Source of the DNA: Streptomyces sp. Tu6071 | Lineage (GTDB): Bacteria > Actinomycetota > Actinomycetes > Streptomycetales > Streptomycetaceae | NCBI RefSeq assembly: GCF_000213055.1 | Contig: NZ_CM001165.1 | Location: 620,001 to 684,000 of the forward strand | Reading direction: 5' to 3' | Length of the DNA: 64,000 nt | In this document: piece after piece, positions 1-9,145 of the stretch | Layout of the letters: the number at the start of each line of letters is the position of its first letter | Position numbering within the stretch: position 1 is the first letter of the stretch | Position numbers and translations under genes: made by a program | The notes under the pieces: model-generated | What the model was told of the DNA's origin: nothing | The model's input: only the letters and a program-made list of their open reading frames with translations | Database searches by the model: none

Positions 1-909
1 ACCGTGCCGCTCGGGCAGGTCTCGCGCGCGCTCGCGGGGCGGGGCGACGCCGCGTCGGAGTTCGTCGTCCAGCACGTACGGCTGCCGCGCGTCGCGACCG
101 CGCTCGCGGCGGGCGCCGCCTTCGGCATGTCGGGCGCGGTCTTCCAGAGCCTCGTGCGCAACCCGCTCGCGAGCCCCGACGTCATCGGCATCACCTCGGG
201 CGCGAGCACGGGCGCCGTCCTCGCGATCGTCGTGCTCCACCTCGGCGGCCCGCCCGTCCCGCTCGCCGCGGTCGTCGGCGCGGTGCTGACGGCCGTCCTG
301 ATGTACGCGCTGGCGTGGCGGCGCGGCGTGAGCGGGTACCGCCTCGTGCTCGTCGGCATCGGCGTCTCGGCCGTGCTCGGCAGCGTCGTCTCGTACCTGA
401 CGACGCGCGCGGAGGTCCACACCGCGCAAGAGGCGATGCTGTGGCTCACCGGGAGCCTCGGCGGCGCCGACTGGGACAAGGCCCGCCCGCTGCTGCTCTG
501 CCTGATCCCGCTGCTCCCGCTCACCGTCGCGCTCGCCGCGCGCGTCCTGCCCGCGCTCTCGCTCGGCGACGACGCGGCGGCCGGGCTCGGGCTGCGCGTC
601 GAGGCGGGACGGCTGTGGCTCGTCCTCGCCGCCGTCTGCCTCGCCGCCGTCGCGACCGCGGCGACCGGGCCCGTCGCCTTCGTCGCCTTCCTCGCCGGGC
701 CGCTCGCCCAGCGGCTCACCGGACGCGGCGGGCCCGTGCTCGGCACCGCCGCGCTGTGCGGGGCGGGTCTCCTGCTCGGCTGCGACCTGCTCGCCCAGCA
801 CCTGCCCGGCGTGGGCGGTTACCCCGTCGGCGTCGTCACGGGCGCCGTCGGCGCCCCCTGTCTCCTGTGGCTCCTCGCCCGCGCGGGCCGCGCGGGCCAG
901 GGGGGCTGA
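1..909 (+). CDS. Iron-siderophore ABC transporter permease, FecCD family (5' end outside window)
   Basis: Inner-membrane permease of an iron(III)-siderophore importer. The reading frame is open from the first base, and about 301 residues are visible against the usual 330-350, so the first transmembrane helix is probably missing. FecCD hallmarks are present: GAAFGMSGAVFQSLVRNPLA with the conserved RNPLA loop, then PDVIGITSGAS, and near the end TGPVAFVAFLAGPLAQRL followed by GVGGYPVGVVTGAVGAP. Hydrophobic helices fill the rest. It ends 6 bases before the ATPase gene, so the two are one operon; a second permease and a binding protein would be expected upstream. The particular siderophore cannot be read from the sequence. 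Confidence 0.9.
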   Translation, partial: TVPLGQVSRALAGRGDAASEFVVQHVRLPRVATALAAGAAFGMSGAVFQSLVRNPLASPDVIGITSGASTGAVLAIVVLHLGGPPVPLAAVVGAVLTAVLMYALAWRRGVSGYRLVLVGIGVSAVLGSVVSYLTTRAEVHTAQEAMLWLTGSLGGADWDKARPLLLCLIPLLPLTVALAARVLPALSLGDDAAAGLGLRVEAGRLWLVLAAVCLAAVATAATGPVAFVAFLAGPLAQRLTGRGGPVLGTAALCGAGLLLGCDLLAQHLPGVGGYPVGVVTGAVGAPCLLWLLARAGRAGQGG

Positions 910-915
910 CACACC

Positions 916-1827
916 ATGAGGACCGCACCCATGCCCCGTACCACCGCCCCCGCCCCGTCCGCCGACGCCCGGGCCACCCCCGCGCCCGCGCCGTCCCCCG
1001 ACGCCCGGTCCGCCCCCGACGCCGCCCCGCCCAGCAGCCTGGAGGCACGCGCCCTGCACCTCGGGTACGCGCGGCGCAGCGTCGTCGCCGGGGTGAGCAC
1101 CGCGCTGCCCACCGGCAAGGTCACGATGATCGTGGGGCCCAACGCCTGCGGGAAGTCGACGCTGTTGCGCGGGCTCGCGCGGCTCCTGAGCCCCACGGCG
1201 GGTGACGTCCTGCTCGACGGCGAGGACATCCACTCCGTCCCCTCGCGCGAGGTCGCCGCCCGGCTGGGCATCCTGCCGCAGACCCCCGTGGCGCCCGACG
1301 GCATCCGCGTGCTCGACCTCGTGGGCCGCGGTCGCTACCCGCACCAGGGGCTCTTCCGGCGCTGGAGCACCGAGGACGACACGGCCGTCGCCGAGGCGCT
1401 CGCGGCGACCGACACGCTCGACCTCGCGGACCGGCCCGTCGACGAACTCTCCGGCGGCCAGCGCCAGCGCGTGTGGATCGCGGTCGCGCTCGCGCAGCGC
1501 ACCGGCATCCTGCTCCTCGACGAGCCGACGACCTACCTCGACCTGCCGCACCAGGTCGACGTGCTCGACCTCGTCACCGACCTCAACCGCGAGCGCGGCA
1601 CGACGGTCGTCGCCGTGCTGCACGACCTCAACCTCGCCTGCCGGTACGGGGACCACCTGATCGCCCTGCGCGAGGGCCGCGTCGTCGCGGAGGGCGCCCC
1701 GGCGGAGGTCGTCACCGAGGACCTGGTGCGCGAGGTCTTCGCGATGGACTGCCGCGTCGTCCCCGACCCCGTGTCCGGCACGCCCCTCGTCCTTCCGATA
1801 GGGCGCCACTTCAGCCGGACCGGCTGA
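916..1827 (+). CDS. Iron-siderophore ABC transporter ATP-binding protein
   Basis: Cytoplasmic ATPase that powers the adjacent permease. It carries Walker A GPNACGKSTLLRG, Q-loop region GILPQTPV, signature LSGGQRQR, Walker B ILLLDEPTTYLDL and an H-loop at VLHDLNLA. The pattern (TTYLDL, CRYGDHLIALREG) is that of the FecE/FepC siderophore group. Length is 303 residues; the first 40 or so are Ala/Pro/Asp-rich and not part of the domain. A second in-frame ATG lies at 931, so the exact start is uncertain. It follows the permease by 6 bases and is the last gene of that operon. Confidence 0.92.
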   Translation: MRTAPMPRTTAPAPSADARATPAPAPSPDARSAPDAAPPSSLEARALHLGYARRSVVAGVSTALPTGKVTMIVGPNACGKSTLLRGLARLLSPTAGDVLLDGEDIHSVPSREVAARLGILPQTPVAPDGIRVLDLVGRGRYPHQGLFRRWSTEDDTAVAEALAATDTLDLADRPVDELSGGQRQRVWIAVALAQRTGILLLDEPTTYLDLPHQVDVLDLVTDLNRERGTTVVAVLHDLNLACRYGDHLIALREGRVVAEGAPAEVVTEDLVREVFAMDCRVVPDPVSGTPLVLPIGRHFSRTG

Positions 1828-2035
1828 CCCCGTCCGGCAAATCCGCCTCCTCTACCACAATCACCCCACCCCTGAAAGGGATTCGGCAGTAAACACCCCC
1901 ATCGGGCGCTATGCCCCTACAGCACCCCAACGGTCCGCTTCGGCACGGTTAGCATGACCCGCACGCGGCCCCGGTCCGCGTCTCGTACGTCCCCGTACTC
2001 CCCTCCCCCACCATCGAGACCGAGGGAACCGCGGA
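1828..2035 (+). promoter_or_regulatory. Upstream region of the conservon operon
   Basis: This 208-base gap separates the siderophore importer from cvnA. It is less GC-rich at 1850-1960 and contains GGTTAGCAT at about 1946-1954, a possible -10 element. A GAGGGAA ribosome binding site lies 8 bases before the cvnA ATG. No clear terminator hairpin was seen after the ATPase gene. The promoter call is inference. Confidence 0.3.
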
Positions 2036-4636
2036 ATGCCAGTGACCGCTCACCACCCGCGCCGCGCGGGCCGCCCCGGGCGGCTGCCCCGGGCGGCGCC
2101 CCCCCTGCTCCTGCTCGCCCTCACCGCTGTCGGTGCCATGGCCGCGACGACCGCCGCGCCCCCGGCCGCCCAGGTCTGGACGGGTACGACCGCGGCGGTC
2201 TGCTGGCTGCTCCTCGCCCTCGCCACCACGTGGGCCACCCTGCTCGTCCGGGTGCACCGGCGCCGCGCGGAGCGCGCCGAACAGGCCCGTACCGACGCCC
2301 GCGAGGCGCTCTCCGGGCACACGGCGGAGATCGCCCGGCTCGTCCGCGTCCTCCTGCCCGACCTCGGCGCGAGGCTCGCCGAGGGCGAGGACCCGACGCG
2401 CGCGCTCGACGCGCTCTCGCTCCCGTCCGATCCCTCACTGCGGGCGGCCCTCCACTCCGTCGCGACCGCGCTCGGCTCCGCGCACACGGCGGCGCGCGAC
2501 GCCCACGCCCTGAGCGTCGAGGCCGCGCGGCACGCCGAGCGCCTGGACCAGGACATCGAGACCTTCGCGCACGAGACAGTGCCGCTCGTCGTCGCCCGCT
2601 TCGCCGAACTGCGCAACCACGGCGACGCCTTGCACCGCGTCCCGCTCCCCGAGGACGAGCGGCTGCGCGCCGCGCTCGACGAGTTCGCGTGGTCCGCGCA
2701 CTACGGCATGCGGCGCGCCAAGGTCGCCTACGGCATGGTCAGGCACAGCCTCACCCGCGTGCAGGCGCGCAACGCCACCGTGCTGCACCGCCTCCAGGAC
2801 ATGCAGTTCCGGTACGGGCAGGAGGCGTTCAAGGACCTCTTCTTCCTCGACGAGACCGCCTCGCGACTCGCCCTCGCCGCCGACCGCATCGCCTGGATGG
2901 TCGGCGGCCGGGGCAGCCGGATCTGGACCCGGCCCATCGTCATGTACCGCATCCTGCGCGGCGCGATCGGCAAGATCGAGGCGTACCGCAGGGTCGTGCT
3001 GCACTGCGACACCGAATTGTCGATCGTCGGCCGCTCGGCCGAGGCGATCATGCACCTGCTCGCCGAACTCATCGACAACTCGACCCAGTTCTCGCCGCCC
3101 ACCGCCGAGGTGCACGTCTACGCCGAGGAGCGTCCCGCGGGCATCGTCGTGACGATCGAGGACAGCGGCATGAAGATCCCCTGGGCGATGCGCGAGTACG
3201 TCGAGGACTGTCTCGCGGGCAAGGTGCTCGATCTCGCGGACTTCAAGAACCACCACTACGGCTTCAACGTCGTCGGCATGATCGCCCAGCGCTTCGAGAT
3301 CGAGGTCAGCATCCGGCCCTCCTCACGCGGCGGTACGGGCTTCGTCGTCCTGCTCCCCTCCGCGCACATCTCCGAGCGCAACCCCCAGCACCCCGCGCTC
3401 GTCGTCGAGCAGAAGCTCCCCGAGATCACCGCGCCCGTCGCCCCGCCGCTCGACCGCGACCTACCGCCCGCCGAGGCCCTCGCCAAGCACCGGGCATGGG
3501 TCAAGGCCCACAAGGAGGAGCGCGCCCGCGCCGCCGCCGAGGCGGGCACCCCGCTGCCCCCGCCCGGACCGCCCTCCGAGCTGGAGCGCCTGACGGCTCC
3601 CTGGCTCGCCCAGCCCGCGCCCGCCCCCGAGGAGCACCGGGGCGAAGCCCCCGAGCAGGAGCCGCGAGGCCGCCGGAGGCGGGCACCGTACCTGCCCGAG
3701 GGCGCGGACCCGTACGACAGCGAACCGCCGGGCGGATACGAGGAGGTGACGGGGAGGGACCCGTTCCGCGACGGACCGGCCCCGGAAGCGACGGACGCCG
3801 CCTCGGCGGGGGAAGCGCCGACGAGCGGTACGGGCGGCACCGACTCGTACGGGACGGGGACGGAGCCGGGGGGTACGGGGGCGCCCGCGCGTCCCGCCGA
3901 GCCCCACGCCCTTGCCGGGTCCGGCGCGCCCGCCGGGTCCAGCGCCCCCGCCGGTTCCGGCATCCCTCCCGGCACCCCCGCCCGGACCGGCGCCCCCGCG
4001 CAGGACGCCCCGCCCCCGCTCCCCACCCGTGGCCCCGGCTCGCACGGGCCGCTCCCCTCGCCGCGTCACCAGTCCGGCGCCGTGGGCCCGTACTCCCGGG
4101 ACCTGCCGGAGGAGCCCGACAGCGAGGACCCGGTGCCCGGCTTCATGGAACGCGAGCGCTTCCGCACCGACCCCGACTCGGCGCGGGCGCGCTTCTTCGG
4201 GGACGACAGCGGCGAGTTGTTCTTCGACCCTTTGCAGGGGCTCGGGCCGCTCGTCTCCACGGAGAACGGTCTCCCCGTGCGCCCGCCGGGCCGGACGATG
4301 GCCGCCGTGGACCAGATGATCGCCGAACTCCTCGCTGGGGAGCCCCCCGCGCCCGCCCCGCAGCAGGACGTGGGCCGCAGCTTCGGCGGCTTCGACCGCG
4401 CGATGCGCGCGGGCCGCGCCGCCCGCGAAGCGGCCACGACCGAACAGGCGCTCGCCAGCGAACAGACCGTCGCGACCGAGCAGGCGATTGCCACGGAGCA
4501 GGCGGCCCCGCCCACCACGCCGGACCCCGCCGCGCCACCGGGCCCCGCGCCCGCCGAAGGCCCGCGCCCGCACGGCGACCCGCCCCCCGGGCCCACCCCG
4601 CCCCCCACTCCCCTGCCGGAGCGCGAGACCCCCTGA
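2036..4636 (+). CDS. cvnA: Conservon sensor-like histidine kinase CvnA
   Basis: Membrane-bound sensor-like ATPase heading a conservon, the Streptomyces cassette whose products form a membrane signalling complex likened to eukaryotic G-protein receptor systems. The 866-residue product has two hydrophobic segments in the first 75 residues, a helical linker to about 330, then a HATPase_c domain: N-box ELIDNSTQFSPP (about 343-354), G1-like IEDSGMKIPWAMREYV and a later GGTGFVVLLPS. The last 380 residues are Pro/Ala/Gly-rich low complexity, typical of CvnA. No H-box histidine typical of a phosphorylating kinase is obvious, as usual for this family. GAGGGAA precedes the ATG. cvnB follows after 133 bases. 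Confidence 0.93.
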   Translation: MPVTAHHPRRAGRPGRLPRAAPPLLLLALTAVGAMAATTAAPPAAQVWTGTTAAVCWLLLALATTWATLLVRVHRRRAERAEQARTDAREALSGHTAEIARLVRVLLPDLGARLAEGEDPTRALDALSLPSDPSLRAALHSVATALGSAHTAARDAHALSVEAARHAERLDQDIETFAHETVPLVVARFAELRNHGDALHRVPLPEDERLRAALDEFAWSAHYGMRRAKVAYGMVRHSLTRVQARNATVLHRLQDMQFRYGQEAFKDLFFLDETASRLALAADRIAWMVGGRGSRIWTRPIVMYRILRGAIGKIEAYRRVVLHCDTELSIVGRSAEAIMHLLAELIDNSTQFSPPTAEVHVYAEERPAGIVVTIEDSGMKIPWAMREYVEDCLAGKVLDLADFKNHHYGFNVVGMIAQRFEIEVSIRPSSRGGTGFVVLLPSAHISERNPQHPALVVEQKLPEITAPVAPPLDRDLPPAEALAKHRAWVKAHKEERARAAAEAGTPLPPPGPPSELERLTAPWLAQPAPAPEEHRGEAPEQEPRGRRRRAPYLPEGADPYDSEPPGGYEEVTGRDPFRDGPAPEATDAASAGEAPTSGTGGTDSYGTGTEPGGTGAPARPAEPHALAGSGAPAGSSAPAGSGIPPGTPARTGAPAQDAPPPLPTRGPGSHGPLPSPRHQSGAVGPYSRDLPEEPDSEDPVPGFMERERFRTDPDSARARFFGDDSGELFFDPLQGLGPLVSTENGLPVRPPGRTMAAVDQMIAELLAGEPPAPAPQQDVGRSFGGFDRAMRAGRAAREAATTEQALASEQTVATEQAIATEQAAPPTTPDPAAPPGPAPAEGPRPHGDPPPGPTPPPTPLPERETP

Positions 4637-4769
4637 GCCCCGGCAGGGCCGCCCCCGAGTTCCCCCCGCCCCGCCCCCGGCCGCCCCCGCGGCGGCCCCG
4701 GACCGGCGCACGTGATTGGAGACAAGGGCCGGTGTCCGTGCCCCCGCCCGGACCCCGCCCGCGCACACC

Positions 4770-5189
4770 ATGCCCACCACCGACAACAGCCTCGACTGGC
4801 TCCTCGAAAAACTCCTGGACCACACCCCGGGAACCCGGCACGCCCTCGTCCTCTCCCGCGACGGCCTCAAGCTCTGCTGGACCCCCGACCTCCCCCTCGA
4901 CCAGGCCGACCAGCTCGCCGCGATCTGTTCCGGCATCCAGGCGCTCGCCCAGGGCGCGTCCGTCGAGTTCGGCGACCGGCGCGGCGGGGTGCGGCACTCG
5001 ATGACCGCGTACTACGGCGGACAGTTGTTCATCGTGGACGCGGGCGACGGCGCGCACCTCGCGGTGGTCGCCGAGGAGAACGCCGACCCCGAGTACGTGG
5101 GACAGGAGATGAGCCACCTGGTCGGCGCGATCGGCGCACACCTGCGCGCCGAACCGCGCAGCCCCGCACCGAACGCCGGTACCCCGTGA
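4770..5189 (+). CDS. cvnB: Roadblock/LC7 domain protein CvnB
   Basis: Small cytoplasmic roadblock/LC7 protein of 139 residues, a family related to MglB-type regulators of small GTPases. The opening TTDNSLDWLLEKLLDHTPG, then HALVLSRDGL and a strand rich in Ala/Val near LAVVAEENADP, match conservon CvnB proteins. It is expected to partner the GTPase CvnD and contact CvnA. The stop TGA overlaps the GTG start of cvnC as GTGA, a sign of translational coupling. The ATG at 4770 fits the family start; an upstream in-frame GTG-type start is possible but would add a Pro/Arg-rich stretch not seen in relatives. Confidence 0.93.
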   Translation: MPTTDNSLDWLLEKLLDHTPGTRHALVLSRDGLKLCWTPDLPLDQADQLAAICSGIQALAQGASVEFGDRRGGVRHSMTAYYGGQLFIVDAGDGAHLAVVAEENADPEYVGQEMSHLVGAIGAHLRAEPRSPAPNAGTP

Positions 5190-5554
5190 CGCCACGCGGT
5201 CCGGCCGACGTGGGCGAACCCGACCGGATCTTCCTCGTCACCGGCGGCAGGACCGCGGCCGGCTCGCGCGTCTTCGACCTCGTCACCCTGGTCGTGCGCG
5301 AGACGGACCGGGCCCGGGACCTCGGCCCCGAGCACCAGCGCGTCCTGGACCTGTGCCAGCACCCGGTGGCGGTCGTCGAACTCTCCGCCGAACTGGGCCT
5401 CCCCGTGGTGGTGACGCGCATTCTGCTGGAGGACCTGCTCGCCGCCGGGCACATCCGCGTCCGCTCCCCGCGCCCCGCCGCCCGCGCGGCAGGGACGACG
5501 GGGCCGGACACCGCCGTACTCGAAGAGGTGCTCCATGCGCTGCGCAGACTCTGA
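5186..5554 (+). CDS. cvnC: DUF742 protein CvnC
   Basis: 122-residue DUF742 protein, third gene of the conservon. Visible family features are RIFLVTGGRT followed by the helix-turn-helix-like segment EHQRVLDLCQHPVAVVELSAE and LPVVVTRILLEDLLAAGHI, ending in VLEEVLHALRRL. It is thought to act as an adaptor between the sensor and the GTPase. The GTG start overlaps the cvnB stop by 4 bases, and its last 20 bases overlap the start of cvnD, so all three are translationally coupled. Confidence 0.93.
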   Translation: MTPRGPADVGEPDRIFLVTGGRTAAGSRVFDLVTLVVRETDRARDLGPEHQRVLDLCQHPVAVVELSAELGLPVVVTRILLEDLLAAGHIRVRSPRPAARAAGTTGPDTAVLEEVLHALRRL

Positions 5555-6242
5555 ACCCGCCACCCCCACGACACCCGCCGGGCCCGCCGCCGCGTCCGCG
5601 CCCGCCGTTCCCCCCTCCGACGCCGTCCCCGCCCAGGCCACCGCGCCCCCGGGGCCCCGCACGCCGCTGCCCGCGACCGCCGAGCAGGGCGTGAAGATCG
5701 TCGTCGTGGGCGGCTTCGCCGTCGGCAAGACGACGATGGTGCGCGCGGTGAGCGAGATCCGCCCGCTGAGCACCGAGGAGGTCATGACGGAGGCCGGTGA
5801 GGGCGTCGACGACCTCGCGGGCGTCGAGTCGAAGACCACCACGACGGTCGCCTTCGACTTCGGCCGCATCACCCTCAACGAGCGCACGGTGCTCTACCTC
5901 TTCGGCGCCCCCGGGCAGGAGCGCTTCTGGTTCTTGTGGGACCAGCTCTTCGCCGGGAGCCTCGGCGCGGTCGTCCTCGTCGACACGCGCAAGGTCGCCG
6001 ACTCCTGGTACGCCGTCGACCGCCTCGAAGCCCACCGCACCCCCTTCGTCGTCGCCGTCAACCGCTTCGAGAACGACCCGCGCCGCTACGGACTCGCCGA
6101 GATCCGCGCGGCGCTCAACCTCTCCGCGCACGTCCCCGTCCTGGACTGCGACGCGCGCGAACGCGCCTCCAGCAAGGAGGTCCTGCTCACCCTCGTCGAC
6201 CACCTCTACCACCGCGCCCTCGCGCAGGAGGCAGGCGTATGA
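5535..6242 (+). CDS. cvnD: Conservon small GTPase / ATP-GTP-binding protein CvnD
   Basis: Ras-like GTPase of 235 residues. After an Ala/Pro-rich leader of about 50 residues come the P-loop GGFAVGKTTMV (about 58-68), a Thr-rich switch I region, and switch II FGAPGQERFWFLWDQLF. The base-binding segment reads VVAVNRFENDP rather than canonical NKxD, as in other conservon GTPases. It is the presumed signalling output of CvnA. Its stop TGA overlaps the ATG of cvnE as ATGA. Confidence 0.93.
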   Translation: MRCADSEPATPTTPAGPAAASAPAVPPSDAVPAQATAPPGPRTPLPATAEQGVKIVVVGGFAVGKTTMVRAVSEIRPLSTEEVMTEAGEGVDDLAGVESKTTTTVAFDFGRITLNERTVLYLFGAPGQERFWFLWDQLFAGSLGAVVLVDTRKVADSWYAVDRLEAHRTPFVVAVNRFENDPRRYGLAEIRAALNLSAHVPVLDCDARERASSKEVLLTLVDHLYHRALAQEAGV

Positions 6243-7669
6243 AGAACCCGCTCTTCCCGCCCCCCTCGGACGACTACGGGCCCGAACCGCTGCGGCCCTG
6301 GGACCACCGCCCGAAGGAGTCCGCGACGCCGCCGCTGCGCGGTCCCACCGCGGCGGGCGGCCCCCCGCCCGCCTGCCCCGCGCACGGCGATCGCTGGGAG
6401 GACGAGCCCGTACGCCTCTCGACGCTCGACTCGGACCGGCCGCCCGCCGAGCTGTACCGCGAACTGCGTGCGCGCTTCGGGCCCGTCGCCCCCGTGCTGC
6501 TCGACGACGACATCCCCGCCTGGCTCGCCCTCGGCTACCCCGAGGTCGCCTATGTGACGGGCCACGACGAGGAGTTCGGGCGCGACTCGCGGCGCTGGCA
6601 CCAGTGGGAGAACATCCCGGGCGACTGGCCGCTGCTCGCCTACGCGGGCTACCAGCCCTCGGTGTTCTTCGCCGAGGGCGAGGAGCACCGGCGCCGCGCG
6701 GGCGCGCTCACGCGCGCGCTGGAGGCGATGGACATGTACGACGTCTCGCTCGTGTGCGAGTCGGTCGGCCGTCGTCTCATCGACCGCTTCGTGCACGACG
6801 GGCGGGTGGAGCTGCTGGAGTCGTACGTGCACGCGCTCCCCGTGCGCGTGATGATCGAGCTGTGCGGGATGCCCGCGGGCGAGGACATCACCGAGAACCT
6901 CGCCGAGGATCTGCGGATCACTCTCGACGCCGAGCGCGGCGAGAATCCGGTGGAGGCGTACCGGCGGGTGGCGCGGCAGCTCGGGGCGCTCGTCGCCGCG
7001 CGCCGGGAGCGGCCCGAGCGGGACCTCACCTCGTACCTCGTGACGGACGAAGCGGCGCTGACCGACACGGAGGCGGTGCACGACCTCACGGTGCTCATCC
7101 TGGCCGGTCAGCAGCCCACGTCGAACTGGATCTGCAACGCGCTGCGTCTCCTCCTGCTCGACGACCGCTTCGCCGACAGGGTCGCGGGCGGTCGCGTCGG
7201 GGTCCCGGAAGCGCTCACCGAGACGCTGTGGCTCGACACCCCGGTGCAGAACTTCCTGGGTCGCTGGGCGACGCGCGACACGGAACTCGGCGGTCGGCCC
7301 GTCAAACAGGGCGACTGCGTGTTGCTCGGTCTCGCCGCTGCGAACACCGATCCCGAGCTGTGGCCGCACGGCGGCATGGGCGAGGGCAGCACGGCGCACC
7401 TGTCGTTCAGCATGGGCGAGCACCGCTGCCCGCACCCGTCCCCGCAGATGGCCCGCGTCATCGCGCGCACGGCGATCGACACGCTGCTCGCCCGGCTGCC
7501 CGACCTCGCGGTCGCGGTCGAGGCCGAGGAGCTGCGCTGGCGCCGCTCGCTGTGGAAGCGGGGCCTGGAGGAGCTGCCGGTGGTCTTCTCGGCGGGCGGG
7601 GTACGGGAGTGGACGGACCGCGGCGCGAGCCGGGCCCGGTCCCGCGAAACCGGCCTCCTGCGGGACTGA
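6239..7669 (+). CDS. cvnE: Conservon cytochrome P450 CvnE, CYP157-like, lacking ExxR
   Basis: 476-residue cytochrome P450 ending the conservon. The heme-ligand loop reads SFSMGEHRCPHP with Cys397, so heme binding is expected. Two normally conserved elements are altered. The I-helix has AGQQPT (289-294) instead of the AG-x-(D/E)-T acid-alcohol pair. The K-helix position of ExxR reads T-E-T-L-W (327-331), with no arginine. Loss of ExxR is the known hallmark of CYP157, which occurs in conservons. The ATG overlaps the cvnD stop. It may be a sensor or structural P450 rather than an ordinary monooxygenase; that role is inference. Confidence 0.92.
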   Translation: MKNPLFPPPSDDYGPEPLRPWDHRPKESATPPLRGPTAAGGPPPACPAHGDRWEDEPVRLSTLDSDRPPAELYRELRARFGPVAPVLLDDDIPAWLALGYPEVAYVTGHDEEFGRDSRRWHQWENIPGDWPLLAYAGYQPSVFFAEGEEHRRRAGALTRALEAMDMYDVSLVCESVGRRLIDRFVHDGRVELLESYVHALPVRVMIELCGMPAGEDITENLAEDLRITLDAERGENPVEAYRRVARQLGALVAARRERPERDLTSYLVTDEAALTDTEAVHDLTVLILAGQQPTSNWICNALRLLLLDDRFADRVAGGRVGVPEALTETLWLDTPVQNFLGRWATRDTELGGRPVKQGDCVLLGLAAANTDPELWPHGGMGEGSTAHLSFSMGEHRCPHPSPQMARVIARTAIDTLLARLPDLAVAVEAEELRWRRSLWKRGLEELPVVFSAGGVREWTDRGASRARSRETGLLRD

Positions 7670-7700
7670 CGCGCGCGGACCGTTTTGCGAGACTGGCCCG

Positions 7701-8345
7701 ATGACCACTCCCGGCACCCTGCCGCCCCTGCCCGAGCGGGTCGAGCGCCTGCTCGCCACCGAGGACCCGCTGCCGATCGTCGCCGCGGGTGACCCCGTCC
7801 TGCGCACCCCGGCCGCACCGTACGAGGGCCAGTTGCCCGAGGCGCTGCTCTCCCGGCTGCTCGCGGCGATGCGGCGCACGATGCGCGAGGCCCCGGGGGT
7901 CGGTCTCGCGGCGCCGCAGATCGGTGTGCCGCTGCGCCTCGCGGTCCTGGAGGACCCGGCGACGGTGCCCGAGGAGGTGCGGCGCGTGCGCGAGCGGGAG
8001 CCGCTCCCGTACCGCGTGCTGGTCAATCCGGTGTGCGAGGGCGTCGGCGAGCGGCGCGCGGCCTTCTACGAGGGCTGTCTGAGCGTGCCGGGCTGGCAGG
8101 CCGTCGTGGCGCGGCACGCGGTGGTGCGGCTGCGCGCCGAGGACGAGCACGGCAGGGGGCTCGACGAGGAGGTACGGGGGTGGCCGGCGCGCATCGTGCA
8201 GCACGAGACGGACCACCTCGACGGGACGCTGTACGTGGACCGGGCGCTGCCGCGCTCGCTCACCTCGAACGAGAACCTGCTCCGGTACTGGAACGACCCG
8301 GCACCCGAACGGGCCGCCGCTGAACTGGGGTTCGCGCTGAACTGA
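7701..8345 (+). CDS. def: Peptide deformylase
   Basis: Metalloenzyme that removes the N-formyl group from new proteins. All three motifs are intact: GVGLAAPQIG (67-76), EGCLS with metal ligand Cys126, and QHETDHLDG with His168, catalytic Glu169 and His172. At 214 residues it is a normal size for actinobacterial deformylases with an N-terminal extension. Streptomyces commonly carry several def copies; nothing shows whether this is the essential housekeeping one. It sits alone between the conservon and a secreted toxin-like gene. Confidence 0.95.
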   Translation: MTTPGTLPPLPERVERLLATEDPLPIVAAGDPVLRTPAAPYEGQLPEALLSRLLAAMRRTMREAPGVGLAAPQIGVPLRLAVLEDPATVPEEVRRVREREPLPYRVLVNPVCEGVGERRAAFYEGCLSVPGWQAVVARHAVVRLRAEDEHGRGLDEEVRGWPARIVQHETDHLDGTLYVDRALPRSLTSNENLLRYWNDPAPERAAAELGFALN

Positions 8346-8485
8346 GTCCGCCTCACTCGTTCGGGGGAACTCCGGCGGGTACGGGTCCCGCGCGGCGGGC
8401 GCGGGGACGGCGCGCGGCTAGCTTGCGGCAGGTCACCACCCGCGCCCGCCGCGCGGGCTCCCGTACAGCCCGGAGGTACCCCTTC

Positions 8486-9145
8486 GTGACCGCCAAGCCG
8501 CTCGCGCTGCTGCTCGCCGCGCTCACCACCGCAGCGCTCGCCACCGCTCCCGCCGAGGCGGCGAAACCGGCCAAGGCCGCCGCTGCCGCCCCGTGCACGG
8601 GCGAGTTCCGCGGTGACGCGCGGCTCGGCCCGCGCCACCTGCCGGGGCCGCGCGAGGAGCCGGTGGGCCCGCTCCTGAAGGGCTGGAAGCGTACGGGCGG
8701 GCTCGGCGAGCGCGCCTTCCTGAAGAAGTACTGGGAGGGCGACGCCACGAAGGGGAGCTGGAAGTACCCGCCGAACGACGGCTTCACGGAGACGAACGGC
8801 GAGCCGGACCGCACGGCGACGCGGCTGCGGCGCGGGGAGCGCCTGGACCGGTTCGGCTCGGTGTACGGGGCTTTCCTCGCCCCCGCCGGGGACGCCTACG
8901 CGAAGCGCGCGCTGCCGCCGCAGAACCTCACCACCCGTGAGGTGAGCGCGCCGTGCAGCTACCACGTGTACGAGGTGACGAAGCGGTTCACCGTGTGGCA
9001 GGGGCCGATCGCGCCGTGGTTCGGGCAGCCGGGCGGCGGCGAGCAGATCAAACTGGACCCGGCACTGCTGAACCCGGGCGAGGGCGAGGGACTCAACGTG
9101 AAGTGGCTGCTCGACCACGACTACCTGCGTGTCCTCGTCGGCTGA
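8486..9145 (+). CDS. Secreted TNT-domain protein (NAD+ glycohydrolase-like toxin)
   Basis: 219-residue secreted protein. The GTG at 8486 was chosen because GGAGG lies 9 bases upstream and the product then begins with a signal peptide (TAKPLALLLAALTTAALATA, cleavage near AEA). The mature part matches the TNT domain of tuberculosis necrotizing toxin: YPPNDGFTE, then LDRFGSVYGAFLAPAG, RALPPQNL, YHVYEVTKRFTVWQGPIAPW, and the diagnostic FGQPGGGEQ. TNT proteins hydrolyse NAD+. Two cysteines in the mature part could form a disulfide. It is a free-standing secreted domain without a delivery module. The next gene overlaps its end by 17 bases. Confidence 0.85.
   Translation: MTAKPLALLLAALTTAALATAPAEAAKPAKAAAAAPCTGEFRGDARLGPRHLPGPREEPVGPLLKGWKRTGGLGERAFLKKYWEGDATKGSWKYPPNDGFTETNGEPDRTATRLRRGERLDRFGSVYGAFLAPAGDAYAKRALPPQNLTTREVSAPCSYHVYEVTKRFTVWQGPIAPWFGQPGGGEQIKLDPALLNPGEGEGLNVKWLLDHDYLRVLVG

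Noticed and set aside
315..1205. Long Arg/Ala-rich plus-strand open frame across the siderophore transporter genes
   Set aside because: It is a shadow of the real genes in another frame; composition is Arg/Pro/Ala-rich with no domain, as happens throughout this GC-rich DNA.
1954..5004. 1016-codon open frame covering cvnA
   Set aside because: Arg/Pro-rich frame without motifs; the cvnA frame carries the HATPase domain and family order.
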